DNA of 64,000 nt, taken from positions 167,286 through 231,285 of the forward strand of contig NZ_JSEH01000007.1 of the NCBI RefSeq assembly GCF_000801335.2, given 5' to 3'. A program made the translations under genes and the position numbers. Positions within the stretch are counted from its first letter, which is position 1; every line of letters begins with the position of its first letter. The notes beneath the pieces were generated by a model. The model was not told the origin of the DNA, did not search any database, and saw only the letters and a program-made list of their open reading frames with translations. Positions 36,338-45,713 of this stretch are shown in pieces. The stretch is from Desulfovibrio sp. TomC (GTDB lineage: Bacteria > Desulfobacterota > Desulfovibrionia > Desulfovibrionales > Desulfovibrionaceae).

Positions 36338-36588
36338 CGCTCCCCCCGAATACCAATACGTAACAGGCGGCAGGGGGCGAACCAGACGACACGCCTTTTT
36401 TTCTTGAAAACAGGTACTATATAACCTATTTTGAAAGTGGGCCATTGATCCCGGCGGCGGCCCCTTCGGAAGTTAGGGAGCCCAAGGTCCACTGGCGGGG
36501 TGGCTGGGCTAATAGCTACTGCTTAGACTTCTATGGGTATTAACAACTAACCACCATGAAAGTTTGTGGTGTTGAAAGGGAGTTTTCC

Positions 36589-37656
36589 ATGAATAAGTTT
36601 ACTCTTGCTTTAAAAAATGAATTTAACAAGCTGCTTTCAGTCTGCAAAAGTAATGTCCCAGCAAAAGATAAAATTCTACCTATCCTCATGAACAAAATTT
36701 CGATGGTCGTCATTGCATTTATGATAATTGTGCTATTTTCGTCTGGGAGTTCAGACAACAATTCCGTTTCAAATAATAATGTCACAACAAACACCAAAAA
36801 AACAATTTCAGGAACTGGCCCTTTGATATCAATGGTTAAAAAGGGGACGCTTGTCTTTGACAGCACGACGACTGTCGGCAACGCACTTGATAATTATCAA
36901 TTTTTTAAAACAATCAAGTGGAGTGAGTTTGAAGACCAGCAAAAGCGTAAGGTTGTAGAGTTTGTTGGTATTGTCGACATGCCAAAATCGATTGATTATG
37001 TTCTGAACGAAAAGTATGATGCCTCAACCGTAAGTCAATTGCCAATCCATAAAGAAATATTACTAGACACTCAAGTAAAAATTCAATTTTTAATCAATAC
37101 AGACAACGAAAGCTTCAAGCTGGCTAATGCAGCCATCGAGACGGAAGGAGATAGATTTTTAAAAGTTGATGAACTTCTTACGCAGCTATACAAGAATAAA
37201 CCTTTGTACAGGATATACGACAAAGTAAACTCAGCGTACTCCAGCGATGTGTCGCAAATCTTCACAAAAATTAATTCTGAAAAATTAGAAGCCGCGAAGA
37301 AACAATTCTTTGCGCAATACCGAAAACAATTTATCGGCAAGTACATCGACTTGGTGCGCGGCGAAGATGGAAAATGTCAACTTGCTGTTGAGGACATAAA
37401 CGAGTCCTCTGTGAAGATTATGTTGACGATGAAGGACTCAAATGAACAGGCTACCACTTACAATTTAAACATTCCGATAAATTTGCGTGTTGATTCTCCT
37501 CAACCGTTGCTGAATAATCAATACGACATTAGGGGAGACATCATAAGCGACGCCATCCCGAACTCTGCGAATTCCTACATTTCAATATTTAAAGAAGGTG
37601 GCGGACCAATAATATATATACATGGTTTATGCTCTGCTCGTTTCTCCAAGGATTGA
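36589..37656 (+). CDS. Hypothetical single-pass membrane protein
   Basis: 355 residues from the ATG at 36589 (AAGGGAG upstream). One membrane helix (ISMVVIAFMIIVLFSSG, about residues 37-53) follows a short basic N-terminus. A Ser/Asn/Thr-rich linker then leads to a soluble domain of about 280 residues with alternating strands and helices. No catalytic motif or family recognised. It is AT-rich like the defence genes, and the last residues run into a GC-rich repeat, so the C-terminus may have been altered by recombination. Confidence 0.55.
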   Translation: MNKFTLALKNEFNKLLSVCKSNVPAKDKILPILMNKISMVVIAFMIIVLFSSGSSDNNSVSNNNVTTNTKKTISGTGPLISMVKKGTLVFDSTTTVGNALDNYQFFKTIKWSEFEDQQKRKVVEFVGIVDMPKSIDYVLNEKYDASTVSQLPIHKEILLDTQVKIQFLINTDNESFKLANAAIETEGDRFLKVDELLTQLYKNKPLYRIYDKVNSAYSSDVSQIFTKINSEKLEAAKKQFFAQYRKQFIGKYIDLVRGEDGKCQLAVEDINESSVKIMLTMKDSNEQATTYNLNIPINLRVDSPQPLLNNQYDIRGDIISDAIPNSANSYISIFKEGGGPIIYIHGLCSARFSKD

Positions 37657-37780
37657 TTTAATATTAAGGCACTGGCTAGGTTACCGGCACGTATTCCTGG
37701 AAGTAAGTAGACATAGACTTAGAATCACGGGAGGCGACCAAGTTTGCCTGGAGTCTCCCGTGACCTCCCCTCCGGCCCCA

Positions 37781-37827
37781 GGGTATCCTCCCGGGAATTC
37801 TTAAAAATTCCCAAAGGGAGGATACCC
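37781..37827 (+). promoter_or_regulatory. Long hairpin that masks the ribosome site of the DUF6573 gene, copy 1
   Basis: GGGTATCCTCCC (37781-37792) pairs exactly with GGGAGGATACCC (37816-37827), and the next seven bases GGGAATT pair with AATTCCC. A 19-bp stem results, with a 6-base loop and an AAA bulge. The 3' arm contains the Shine-Dalgarno GGGAGG and ends two bases before the ATG. Folding would block translation initiation, so a cis-acting translational switch or dual-strand operator is likely. Confidence 0.75.
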
Positions 37828-37829
37828 AA

Positions 37830-38210
37830 ATGGACCAGGACTGGAATGTCATCTTCAGCTACACGCGTAAGCAAGCCATTGAGGACGGGGTGTTGATCGA
37901 CGTCACCGAGCAAGCAAATCAACTTGGCTTCAAAGTGAATACCGTCGTCACTGACCATCTCTATGGTGATTACCTGACACCGCCGGCTGGCCTGGAAGGT
38001 GAGGGTCAATCCGTCGAGGGACGGCTTCATGATCTTCTCTTCAGAACACTTATCGCCGCTAAGACCTTTGGTGCCAGGGATCGTGTCAATTTTGACGTGC
38101 TGTTCCTGATGTCGCCGGGCAAGTGGGCCACTGTGAAGATCCTGGCCGTGATGGGTCCAGGTGATCACGGCGAGCCAGTCTTGACCATCATGCTGCCAGA
38201 AGACGACTGA
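37830..38210 (+). CDS. DUF6573 family protein, copy 1
   Basis: 126 residues. The N-terminal block VIFSYTRKQAIEDGVLIDVTEQANQLG is the signature I associate with DUF6573, small proteins common on plasmids and phage-like elements. The middle contains a YGDYLTPPAGLEGEGQS turn and an acidic GPGDHGEPVLTIMLPEDD end. It is about 97 percent identical to the product of 41132-41512. Function unknown. Translation may be controlled by the hairpin just upstream. Confidence 0.8.
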   Translation: MDQDWNVIFSYTRKQAIEDGVLIDVTEQANQLGFKVNTVVTDHLYGDYLTPPAGLEGEGQSVEGRLHDLLFRTLIAAKTFGARDRVNFDVLFLMSPGKWATVKILAVMGPGDHGEPVLTIMLPEDD

Positions 38211-38225
38211 TCGGAAGAAGTTGCT

Positions 38226-38344
38226 GACACCCCCTGGATTCGCGTCCTACGGCCCATTCCGGGGGCTTCCCTCGCCCATCCCTCCCTTAGTCCCCGCCGT
38301 GGGCAAAACCCAGGAGAATCCCACTACGGCCCAATGTCCGATTG
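38226..38344. repeat. 120-bp intergenic repeat, copy B
   Basis: Second copy of the repeat at 34895-35014, starting 15 bases after the DUF6573 stop. A GGGGTAGCTCC block at 38349 also occurs at the break of the DUF6573 relic (35659), pointing to this region as the recombination partner. The remaining gap to the kinase gene shows nothing else. Confidence 0.8.
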
Positions 38345-38560
38345 GTACCGGGGTAGCTCCGTGCCAAATTTATTTATGGCATCCCGTAACAGCCCAGGGG
38401 TAATAGACGCTGAGCACAGGTGGATTCAGACAATCTCGAAACCAGCAGGGAGAAGGCCATTCGGATACTATCGCCAGAAGTAAAACCATGCTAATCCATT
38501 ATGGGTAGGGAAAATAAAATCTCCCTAAATCCTGGAGCGCCCGTTTTGACGGAGATTGAT

Positions 38561-40681
38561 ATGGCAGATACATTGCGCCAGCGAGCAGAAAAACAGTTCT
38601 TAACGAATGCAACTAAGACTATTTCTAACGCTATCCCCCTTGAAGAAATGCAAAAGACTCTCCACGAATTAGAGGTACACCAAATAGAACTGGAGATGCA
38701 GAATGAAGAGTTGCGTCAAAAGCAAGTTGATCTTGACATCTTACGGGCACGTTATTTTGATCTATATGATTTAGCACCGATAGCGTATTGCACCTTAAGC
38801 GAACAGGGGTTTATTCTCGAAGCCAATCTCGCCGCCGCGTCCATGTTTGGAGTAGCCAGGCAGGAACTAGTAGAGCAGCCATTTACCCGTTTCGTCTTCA
38901 AAGAAGATCAAGACATTTACTACTTATATCGCAAGCAATTGCTTACAACAAACACGTCTTCTGTTTGTGAAATTCGTATCGACAAAAAAGGCAAAGGCTT
39001 TTTGTGGGTGAGTTTAACTACCACAACTGCACCTAGTCGCGACGGTTCTTCCGTGTGTCATATGATGATTAATGTCATCACAGAGTATAAGCGCACGGAA
39101 GAAATGCTAACAAATCGCGATGAACTAATAAGGGTGATCCTCGATTCCAGCTTGAATTTTATTGTTGTTAAAGATCTCGAAGGCAGATTCATTCTGACAA
39201 ACAAGGCATTTGCACAATCATTCGGCTTTAGACAAGAAGACCTTATTGGAAAGACTGATTATGATATTTTAGACCTTGAAATTGCCGCACGCCTCAGAGA
39301 AAGGGACCTTTATGTTATTAAAACTGGAGAAAATCTTGTCTCAGAAGATACTATAGCAACAAGTGGAGGGAGACGAAGTTTTCGGGGTACTAGGACTCCG
39401 GTAATAAACAAAAAAGGTTCAATAGAAGGCATCTGCAATATTGCTTTTGACATAACTGACAAAAACGATATAGAACAACAACTTGTAGTCGCACGGGATG
39501 AGGCCTTGCAATCTACACGTGCAAAAAGTGAATTTCTGGCAAACATGAGTCATGAGATTCGTACGCCAATGAATGGAATTATTGGTTTATCACAACTTAT
39601 GCTCGAGACACCACTTAACGAAGAGCAGCAAGATTATACAAATTTGATAGTTGAGTCGAGCAACAATCTCGTCACATTAATTAACGACATACTCGATTTT
39701 TCGAAAATAGAAGCCGGGAAGCTTGAAATTATCGAAAATGAATTTTGTATACATGACATCTGTCGTTCTGTTGCGAGTATTTTTAAAGAACAGATATACA
39801 GAAAAAAAATCAAACTTACTATCGATGTGTCGCCTAAAGTTCCAAATTTAATCATTTCTGATGCAGGGCGCATCAGACAGGTTCTATTCAATTTAGTTGG
39901 AAATGCCATGAAGTTTACTGAAAGCGGCGAGGTAAAAATCCACATCGATTTCGCCAATGATATTATTCCAAACAAGAAGAGGCTTAGGTTTGCAGTCTCA
40001 GATACCGGCATCGGCATTCCCAAAGATCTTATTGCAGACCTCTTCAAGCCATTTACTCAAATTGATGGATCATTGACCCGTAAATACAAGGGAACAGGGC
40101 TTGGCCTTTCAATTGTAAAACGCCTTGTATCTCTCATGAACGGTGATGTTGCAATTGAAAGTAAGGTCGGCAAAGGCACGACTGTAAATTTCAACATCTT
40201 AATAGGCGTCCCAGACATGGTTGGTTTGTCGCCAGACTATCCGCATCGAAAAAATGAATTAATTCCATCAGGTGATTTACCCTATCAGATGCATCTAAAA
40301 ATTCTTCTCGTCGAAGATGACGAAATTAATCAGCGCATTGGCCGACGTTTACTTGAAAAGTATGGAGCTATAGTTGTGTCCGCTGTCAATGGAGAAGAAG
40401 CTCTTCGGTGCCTATCTAATGAAAAGTTCGACATTGTACTGATGGACATTCAGATGCCTGTCATGGACGGTCTCGCAGCGACCAGAGCGATTCGAGCTTC
40501 CATTGGTAAATTTTATAAGAACATCCCGATTGTAGCCATGACAGCCCTTGCTATGGCTGGAGACAAAGAAATATGCCTTGCAGCCGGGATGGACGATTAT
40601 ATTTCGAAGCCTGTGGACATAACAGTACTCAAGAAAACTATAGAAAAAATGATGCATAAGACTACCGCAGATGGCAGCTAA
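38561..40681 (+). CDS. Hybrid sensor histidine kinase (PAS-PAS-HisKA-HATPase-REC)
   Basis: 706 residues from MADTLRQRAEKQF, whose ATG has GGAG six bases upstream; an ATG at 38501 would add 20 residues. Order: an N-terminal coiled coil (LHELEVHQIELEMQNEELRQ), PAS domain about 55-165, PAS about 180-300, and HisKA with His331 in MSHEIRTPMNG. Then comes HATPase with NLVGNAMKFT (N box) and SDTGIGIP (G1), and a receiver domain with Asp629 in LMDIQMPVMDG. No membrane helix, so it senses a cytoplasmic ligand or redox state. No output regulator lies nearby except the MucR-type proteins. Confidence 0.92.
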   Translation: MADTLRQRAEKQFLTNATKTISNAIPLEEMQKTLHELEVHQIELEMQNEELRQKQVDLDILRARYFDLYDLAPIAYCTLSEQGFILEANLAAASMFGVARQELVEQPFTRFVFKEDQDIYYLYRKQLLTTNTSSVCEIRIDKKGKGFLWVSLTTTTAPSRDGSSVCHMMINVITEYKRTEEMLTNRDELIRVILDSSLNFIVVKDLEGRFILTNKAFAQSFGFRQEDLIGKTDYDILDLEIAARLRERDLYVIKTGENLVSEDTIATSGGRRSFRGTRTPVINKKGSIEGICNIAFDITDKNDIEQQLVVARDEALQSTRAKSEFLANMSHEIRTPMNGIIGLSQLMLETPLNEEQQDYTNLIVESSNNLVTLINDILDFSKIEAGKLEIIENEFCIHDICRSVASIFKEQIYRKKIKLTIDVSPKVPNLIISDAGRIRQVLFNLVGNAMKFTESGEVKIHIDFANDIIPNKKRLRFAVSDTGIGIPKDLIADLFKPFTQIDGSLTRKYKGTGLGLSIVKRLVSLMNGDVAIESKVGKGTTVNFNILIGVPDMVGLSPDYPHRKNELIPSGDLPYQMHLKILLVEDDEINQRIGRRLLEKYGAIVVSAVNGEEALRCLSNEKFDIVLMDIQMPVMDGLAATRAIRASIGKFYKNIPIVAMTALAMAGDKEICLAAGMDDYISKPVDITVLKKTIEKMMHKTTADGS

Positions 40682-40754
40682 TACACTCGAAACATTAATA
40701 TTTCATTACACTTATACAGTCATGCTAACTACTTAAGTCAAGGAGAAATAAGGG

Positions 40755-40967
40755 ATGAACTCATCAACAAAGAAAAAGATTTCTAAAGCATCAACAATCC
40801 TTCAAGAGGTTGCCGACTATTTAGAAGATAAGTCAGCCGAAGATTTTGAACTATACGGACAACGTCTTTTCGACTTAGCAGATGAGATTGAAACGCTCCT
40901 AGGTGAAGTTGATGACAACGAGTCTAATACTGACGATGAAGATGACCATCAAAAAGATGATATCTAA
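40755..40967 (+). CDS. Small acidic protein
   Basis: 70 residues with AAGGAGAAATAAGGG before the ATG. The N-terminus is basic and the C-terminal 25 residues are almost all Asp, Glu, Asn or Lys. No family recognised. Such acidic tails occur in DNA mimics and protein-binding regulators. It lies 73 bases after the histidine kinase gene. Confidence 0.55.
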   Translation: MNSSTKKKISKASTILQEVADYLEDKSAEDFELYGQRLFDLADEIETLLGEVDDNESNTDDEDDHQKDDI

Positions 40968-41082
40968 TTGTTCGTACGCATACTTCTGAAGAGTTTCTCT
41001 TAAAATAAACAAACGAATTGCCGATACACAGATCACTTACAAGTTTAATGCCATAGCCCCAGTGACCTCCCCTCCGGCCCCA

Positions 41083-41128
41083 GGATATCCTCCAAGGAAT
41101 TCTTAAAGATTCCCAAAGGGAGGATACC
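41083..41128 (+). promoter_or_regulatory. Ribosome-site-masking hairpin, copy 2
   Basis: GGATATCCTCC pairs with GGAGGATACC (one bulged A) and GGAATT with GATTCC, enclosing the Shine-Dalgarno of the second DUF6573 gene. The arms differ from copy 1, yet the stem is kept in length and position. That supports a functional RNA structure. Confidence 0.7.
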
Positions 41129-41131
41129 CAA

Positions 41132-41512
41132 ATGACCGAAGAGTGGAATGTCATCTTCAGCTACACGCGTAAGCAGGCCATCGAGGACGGGGTGTTGATC
41201 GACGTCACCGAGCAAGCAAATCAACTTGGCTTCAAAGTGAATACCGTCGTCACTGACCATCTCTATGGTGATTACCTGACACCGCCGGCTGGCCTGGAAG
41301 GTGAGGGTCAATCCGTCGAGGGACGGCTTCATGATCTTCTCTTCAAAACACTTATTGCCGCTAAGACCTTTGGTGCCAGGGATCGTGTCAATTTTGACGT
41401 GCTGTTCCTGATGTCGCCGGGCAAGTGGGCCACTGTGAATATCCTGGCCGTGATGGGTCCAGGTGATCACGGCGAGCCAGTCTTGACCATCATGCTGCCC
41501 GAAGACGACTAA
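41132..41512 (+). CDS. DUF6573 family protein, copy 2
   Basis: 126 residues, differing from copy 1 mainly in the first residues (MTEEWNVIFSYTR) and in two or three substitutions. The DNA is equally similar, so the duplication is recent. It lies 165 bases after the acidic-protein gene and is preceded by the conserved hairpin. Function unknown. Confidence 0.8.
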   Translation: MTEEWNVIFSYTRKQAIEDGVLIDVTEQANQLGFKVNTVVTDHLYGDYLTPPAGLEGEGQSVEGRLHDLLFKTLIAAKTFGARDRVNFDVLFLMSPGKWATVNILAVMGPGDHGEPVLTIMLPEDD

Positions 41513-41869
41513 TCGAAAGAAGTTAATGCCTTGCTGGGTTTGGAGCGACACGCACTTATTCTATACGAAATCACGATGAAATAGCTGCGTGGCTATTCAA
41601 GACCATAATGCGCATTTAGCAAGGTGTTTTGCGCAGTAACCAGCAAAATGGAGCCAGCCTGTGATTTAGACCGCGAAATATCGGGGCTGGTGGTAAATCG
41701 AAAAGTCAAACCTCGGATTTTCGAGCACTCTCTTCTGAAAACAGGGGGTTGAGTGGGAAATAAAGGTATTTTCAACAGGCAAATTGAAAGCGATTCCAGC
41801 TTGGAGAATGCCTTAATAACAACTTTCTAACAAATTCGACACAAAAGCATAATGACGTTTTAGTTAGAG
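41513..41869. other. Non-coding gap between convergent genes
   Basis: About 360 bases between the second DUF6573 gene and the convergent gene at 41870. No gene, clear terminator or repeat is visible. Confidence 0.35.
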
Positions 41870-42886
41870 CTATTTCTGTTCCTTTTTTAATTTTCTGACT
41901 TCATCCTCAATTCGTCTTTTGCCAAGTCTGTACTCTTTAAACTCTGCTGATTTTCTGATGCCATCTGCAAGTTCACTTAACGATTTGTTGTTGTCTGGAC
42001 TGTTTAGTTTTTCAAAAATAATCTGTGCTGCACGAAGAAAGTGTTGTTTTTTCTTTTCTTTGGAATTTTCGCGCATTGTATGGCTTGTTCCATGTGTGGA
42101 CATCGCGCGAAGGGAACGTTCTGAGTAAAATTGACATTCACGGAAAATCATCCCTTCATTAAATACAGTCCGTAACATTATTTGCATCAATGATTCCGTG
42201 CTTAAAGTCTCGATCGAAGCAGGAAGGTCTGTTACATGTGTTATATACAAGGCAAATATTTCTCCAAATATCCTGAAATCAAAATGTCTTTCTCGCTCAA
42301 TATCTGACTCGAACTGTGTAATGAGGTAATTTATAATTAAAAACCTCATCCCGAAAATGCCTATCGAAGAAAAACAAGTTTTTAATTTGTCGTTGTTCGG
42401 GAGGCTGTTTATTTTTTGGAAATAAATTTTTATTGTTTTAGGGTCAAGTCCATAAAATTTTAACAAGGCAATATGGGCTGTATAAGTTGTGTCTGTTTGC
42501 AGCAGATCTCCTAGCGCGTCGACAACACCATCTTTTGGCCTCTCGTCGTTCAAAAGAGTTTCTTTCAAATATGCAAATGTCGTTTTTAAGCTAATTCCCT
42601 GAATGCTCGTTGTGTCAGAAGCTGTATTAAGGCCACCAAGAATATACTCTGTCATCGGTGCCAAAGCCTTTGACCCTAACATTCGTTCAATGTCCTTGGT
42701 GTATTCGCTTACAATTTTGCACACAAGACTTCTTTCGTTATCATGGTCAGAATCGTTGTTTTCTGATTGATTCTCTGTATTGTCTGGAAAAAGTTTTGTT
42801 AAAATCCCATCTATAAAACACATATTACCTGTTCTTTCATTGGCATAGAACGGGAAAATGATATTTTGATTTATTTCATCGCCCAT
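41870..42886 (-). CDS. Hypothetical protein, predominantly helical
   Basis: 338 residues, AT-rich, with no signal peptide or membrane helix. An acidic Asn/Asp/Glu-rich stretch (about 35-52) separates a short N-terminus from a long helical domain. The last 60 residues are basic and coiled-coil like (RRIEDEVRKLKKEQK). No family or catalytic motif recognised. It is alone on the minus strand between duplicated small genes and the second MucR-type gene. Confidence 0.6.
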   Translation of the reverse strand: MGDEINQNIIFPFYANERTGNMCFIDGILTKLFPDNTENQSENNDSDHDNERSLVCKIVSEYTKDIERMLGSKALAPMTEYILGGLNTASDTTSIQGISLKTTFAYLKETLLNDERPKDGVVDALGDLLQTDTTYTAHIALLKFYGLDPKTIKIYFQKINSLPNNDKLKTCFSSIGIFGMRFLIINYLITQFESDIERERHFDFRIFGEIFALYITHVTDLPASIETLSTESLMQIMLRTVFNEGMIFRECQFYSERSLRAMSTHGTSHTMRENSKEKKKQHFLRAAQIIFEKLNSPDNNKSLSELADGIRKSAEFKEYRLGKRRIEDEVRKLKKEQK

Positions 42887-43497
42887 AATGTTGTGATCCT
42901 ATCTTTGCATGGTGGTTGTCTTGTTGTGAGGCAAGATTAATCGTCCATGATTCAAGACCAATACGGCATAATAAGTCACATCGCGTCTTCTCTGGCAGAT
43001 TCCGTTTCATCCTCTCTTGCCGTCGAAGGCGGTATCCCTAAGCCCCGCAGCTTACCCGCGATGTTTTCCGGCACCCCAAATTTTGATCGATTTTCTGCAA
43101 AAAGCCTTTTTGCAAATTGTCGCATATGCCGGGATGGCCTAGAAGTACCCATATGAGCCCACGGGGAGTAACTTCCTCCATTGATAAAGGCGGTTATACT
43201 ACAGGGGCTTAATCGGCAAGGGAAAATCCCACCCCCTAAACGGAAAGCTCGCCATGGCAGAAATTGTGACAGAGCGCCGGGCAAGGACAGGTCGAGAAAA
43301 GCTGACCGGCACGGCATCGAGCAGCTTGTTCGCTTTGATGGGCTGGCGGTCTCCCTGGAACGAATGCCGATCCTGTGGGCAGACTGAAAACATCACTCCA
43401 AACAGGAGATGGCGACGAAGAGCGAGTAAAGAATTCAGTCGACTCAATATCTGGCTGGGCAAAGACGAGTAAACTTTTTACAGCTGGAGTCACAAAA
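42887..43497. other. Divergent intergenic region
   Basis: About 610 bases between the minus-strand hypothetical gene and the plus-strand regulator. Open frames are short and overlap on both strands without good ribosome sites. It should carry two divergent promoters. The GC-rich middle may be a relic of an older gene. Confidence 0.35.
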
Positions 43498-44127
43498 ATG
43501 GATAACGACGTTTCTATCATTCGGGCGATTATGGAATTGCATCCTGCTCTTGCCATCGATGATCAAATTCATCTTGCCACGAAAGTGATGAAAGGCTTGG
43601 CAAAGGCGAAGGCTGATATCGCTATGGGCAACACCGTAGTTCGTGATGACGACGGTGGCCCTGCCGACAACAAGAACTCTGGGCACGGTTACACTAAGGC
43701 AGACTTCAAGGTGAACCCGATGTCCGCTCTTAAAGGTGAAAAGGCTACGTGCTGCCTTTGTGGAAAAGATTTCGGCGTCATTACGAAGACGCATCTCTCG
43801 GTTAGTCACAATATCACCCCGGATCAGTACCGTGAGTTGTGTGGGTATGCCCCCGGCACGAAGCTCATGACGGATGCGCAGCTTCAGAAAAAGAAGGACA
43901 TCCTCAACAAAGCCAAGCCTTGGGAAAAAACTGATCGCTGGCAGGGCAAGCAAGCCAAGCAAGCTGAGCAGGACGCAGCTACTAAGGCTGCCGATGGAAG
44001 CGGTACCGATCAGAACACTGCCCCCACGGAAAGCCCTAAGGCTGTGAAATCGGACACCAAGCCTCAAAACAAAGCATCGGCGAAGCCCGAGAAGGACGAT
44101 AAGGGTGAAAGCGCGTCGGCGGCATAA
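43498..44127 (+). CDS. MucR/Ros-family zinc-finger transcriptional regulator, copy 2
   Basis: 209 residues from the ATG at 43498 with CTGGAGT upstream. The zinc finger is CCLCGKDFGVITKTHLSVSH, followed by NITPDQYRELCGY, the Ros/MucR pattern. The C-terminal 60 residues are a Lys/Ala/Ser/Thr/Asp-rich disordered tail. The N-terminal helical part resembles MucR. It is only distantly related to the copy at 34175, so the element carries two different members, perhaps to silence itself and its host. Confidence 0.82.
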   Translation: MDNDVSIIRAIMELHPALAIDDQIHLATKVMKGLAKAKADIAMGNTVVRDDDGGPADNKNSGHGYTKADFKVNPMSALKGEKATCCLCGKDFGVITKTHLSVSHNITPDQYRELCGYAPGTKLMTDAQLQKKKDILNKAKPWEKTDRWQGKQAKQAEQDAATKAADGSGTDQNTAPTESPKAVKSDTKPQNKASAKPEKDDKGESASAA

Positions 44128-44158
44128 CCGCACCGACCCTGCGTAAACGAGGGATTTG

Positions 44159-44191
44159 GGCCTGGGATGGTTTTGCCGTCCCAGGCCTTTT
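44159..44191 (+). terminator. Terminator of the second mucR-like gene
   Basis: GGCCTGGGA and TCCCAGGCC form a 9-bp stem around an 11-base loop, followed by TTTTGGG. Confidence 0.8.
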
Positions 44192-44509
44192 GGGTTTTCA
44201 GTATCATGCCGATTACGAAGTGAGTCGCGAACAGAGGTGGAGCCAGAGAAGGCTTCCAAAGCTGTACCAGAACCCTTGCGGCAGGACAGGCTGTGCGGTA
44301 ATTCTGCGGTAAAGCTGGTGACATGATCAAGCCGGCGGGGGCGCATGCTCATTTGTTCCTCATGGAGGGGGGGGCATCGGCGTCGAAACCGACCAGCACG
44401 GCGGGACACGACGCAGAGAAGGCCGAGAAAGGCCCAGACCGGCTCGGTAATCGCCGTTTCGGGCTGTGCCAACCCCGTGCTCCCTCTGAGGCACAAGCGG
44501 CGAAAATGG

Positions 44510-45530
44510 GGGGGGCTGAAGCCGTTTTCGACAAATTTAAATAAAATCAGCATGTTGAATAAATTTGAAAGAATTTGAACACGGAAATTTACGACAACAT
44601 ATTGAATTATTGAGATTAAATCGCAATGCGTCTCAAATTTGAAAATTTGAAGCCATCGTCCTCTCCTGCGGCGGCGGCCCTGGCGAAAATTAGCCCAATA
44701 ACGAGGCTCGGTGAGGCTCGGCACAACGCGCAGACGTCTGCGCATCAAGTATCCGGGTTCATTTTGGGTGTGGCAAGGGGTGTGTAGCCCGTCTCCAGGC
44801 CGGCAGGCTGAATGGTGAACGACGCCGATGTTGCATGTGGCGACAGAAAATTGGGATGTTAATGTGGGCCTTACTGGGGAGTTCAGCCCGGTTGCCGGGG
44901 GTGCTGCCAGGATCGGAGCGAATGACCCGAAAAATGAGGGCCGATGAGGCGTGACACAACGCGTAGACGTCTGCGCATCGAGTATCCGGGTTCATTTGGT
45001 GCTGGTGGCAGCGGGAACTCCACCGGAGTGGTTGCGAGGACCGGCGAGAATGAGCGAGACATGAGGGCTGGTGAGGCGCTACCCCATGCGCAGACATCGA
45101 CGCATCAAGTATCCAGGGTAATTGGGGGGGGGTAAAGCAAAACGTCATAACGAGGTTCGCCAGCACGCGGGATAAGCCGTCGACGTTGGCAAGGTCCGCG
45201 GTCCCGTTTTGACCAATGCCACCAGGGCGGCGAGAATGAGCCAGAAATGAGGGTTGGTGAGGCGCTACCCCATGCGCAGACATCGACGCATTGAGTATCC
45301 CGGGTGATTGGGGGGTAAAGCAAAGCGTCCCAGCGAGGCTCGCCAGCGCGCGCGACTATCTGCCGAGGTTGCATAGGGCACGGGAGTCGGCGTCACCTCG
45401 GAGGCTTTGGTTTCGTTGCCCTCGCCCCCCGGTAGCGACAATACGCCGGTTCGTGAGGGCTGGTGAGGGTTGGTGAGGCGCGACATAACGCGCAGGCGTC
45501 TACGCATCGAGTATCCAGGGGCATTCCGGG
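44510..45530. repeat. Origin-like cluster of palindromic repeats
   Basis: About 1 kb without genes. It holds TTTGAA motifs (44545-44585), then five copies of a unit that ends in a GCGCAGACGTCTGCGC-type palindrome followed by ATC(A/G)AGTATCC. Palindrome positions are 44728, 44961, 45088, 45274 and 45490. The first is perfect, the others carry one to four changes. Each is preceded by an AATGAGGGCTGGTGAGGCG-like block. The cluster lies just upstream of the replication genes and could be the replication origin, a partition site or a regulator-binding array. Confidence 0.75.
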
Positions 45531-45713
45531 GGAGGACGGGAGGGGGTTGTGAGGGCTTTAGGTTCGGAACTTAAGAAGTTAATGATCTTATCACCTCAAG
45601 TCCATCTTCGAGTTAAAAAGACAGACATCCGGACAAATCACGAGTTATTTTGTCGCTACGAATATGCCATCGTGATTCAATTTGTAGAAGCTAGAGAAAA
45701 TTGAGAGGACAAT

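Noticed and set aside
42947..43317. Short overlapping open frames on both strands (69 and 113 codons)
   Set aside because: No convincing ribosome site or family resemblance; the two frames cover the same bases on opposite strands.
43444..44748. A 434-residue minus-strand frame opposite the second MucR-type gene
   Set aside because: It runs antisense through a gene with a clear zinc finger, terminator and ribosome site, and shows no recognisable domain.
44759..45507. Minus-strand open frames, and the idea of a CRISPR array, in the 44.7-45.5 kb repeat cluster
   Set aside because: The units are unequal in length and diverged, with no constant spacer size and no cas genes. The encoded peptides are repeats of the DNA repeat itself.
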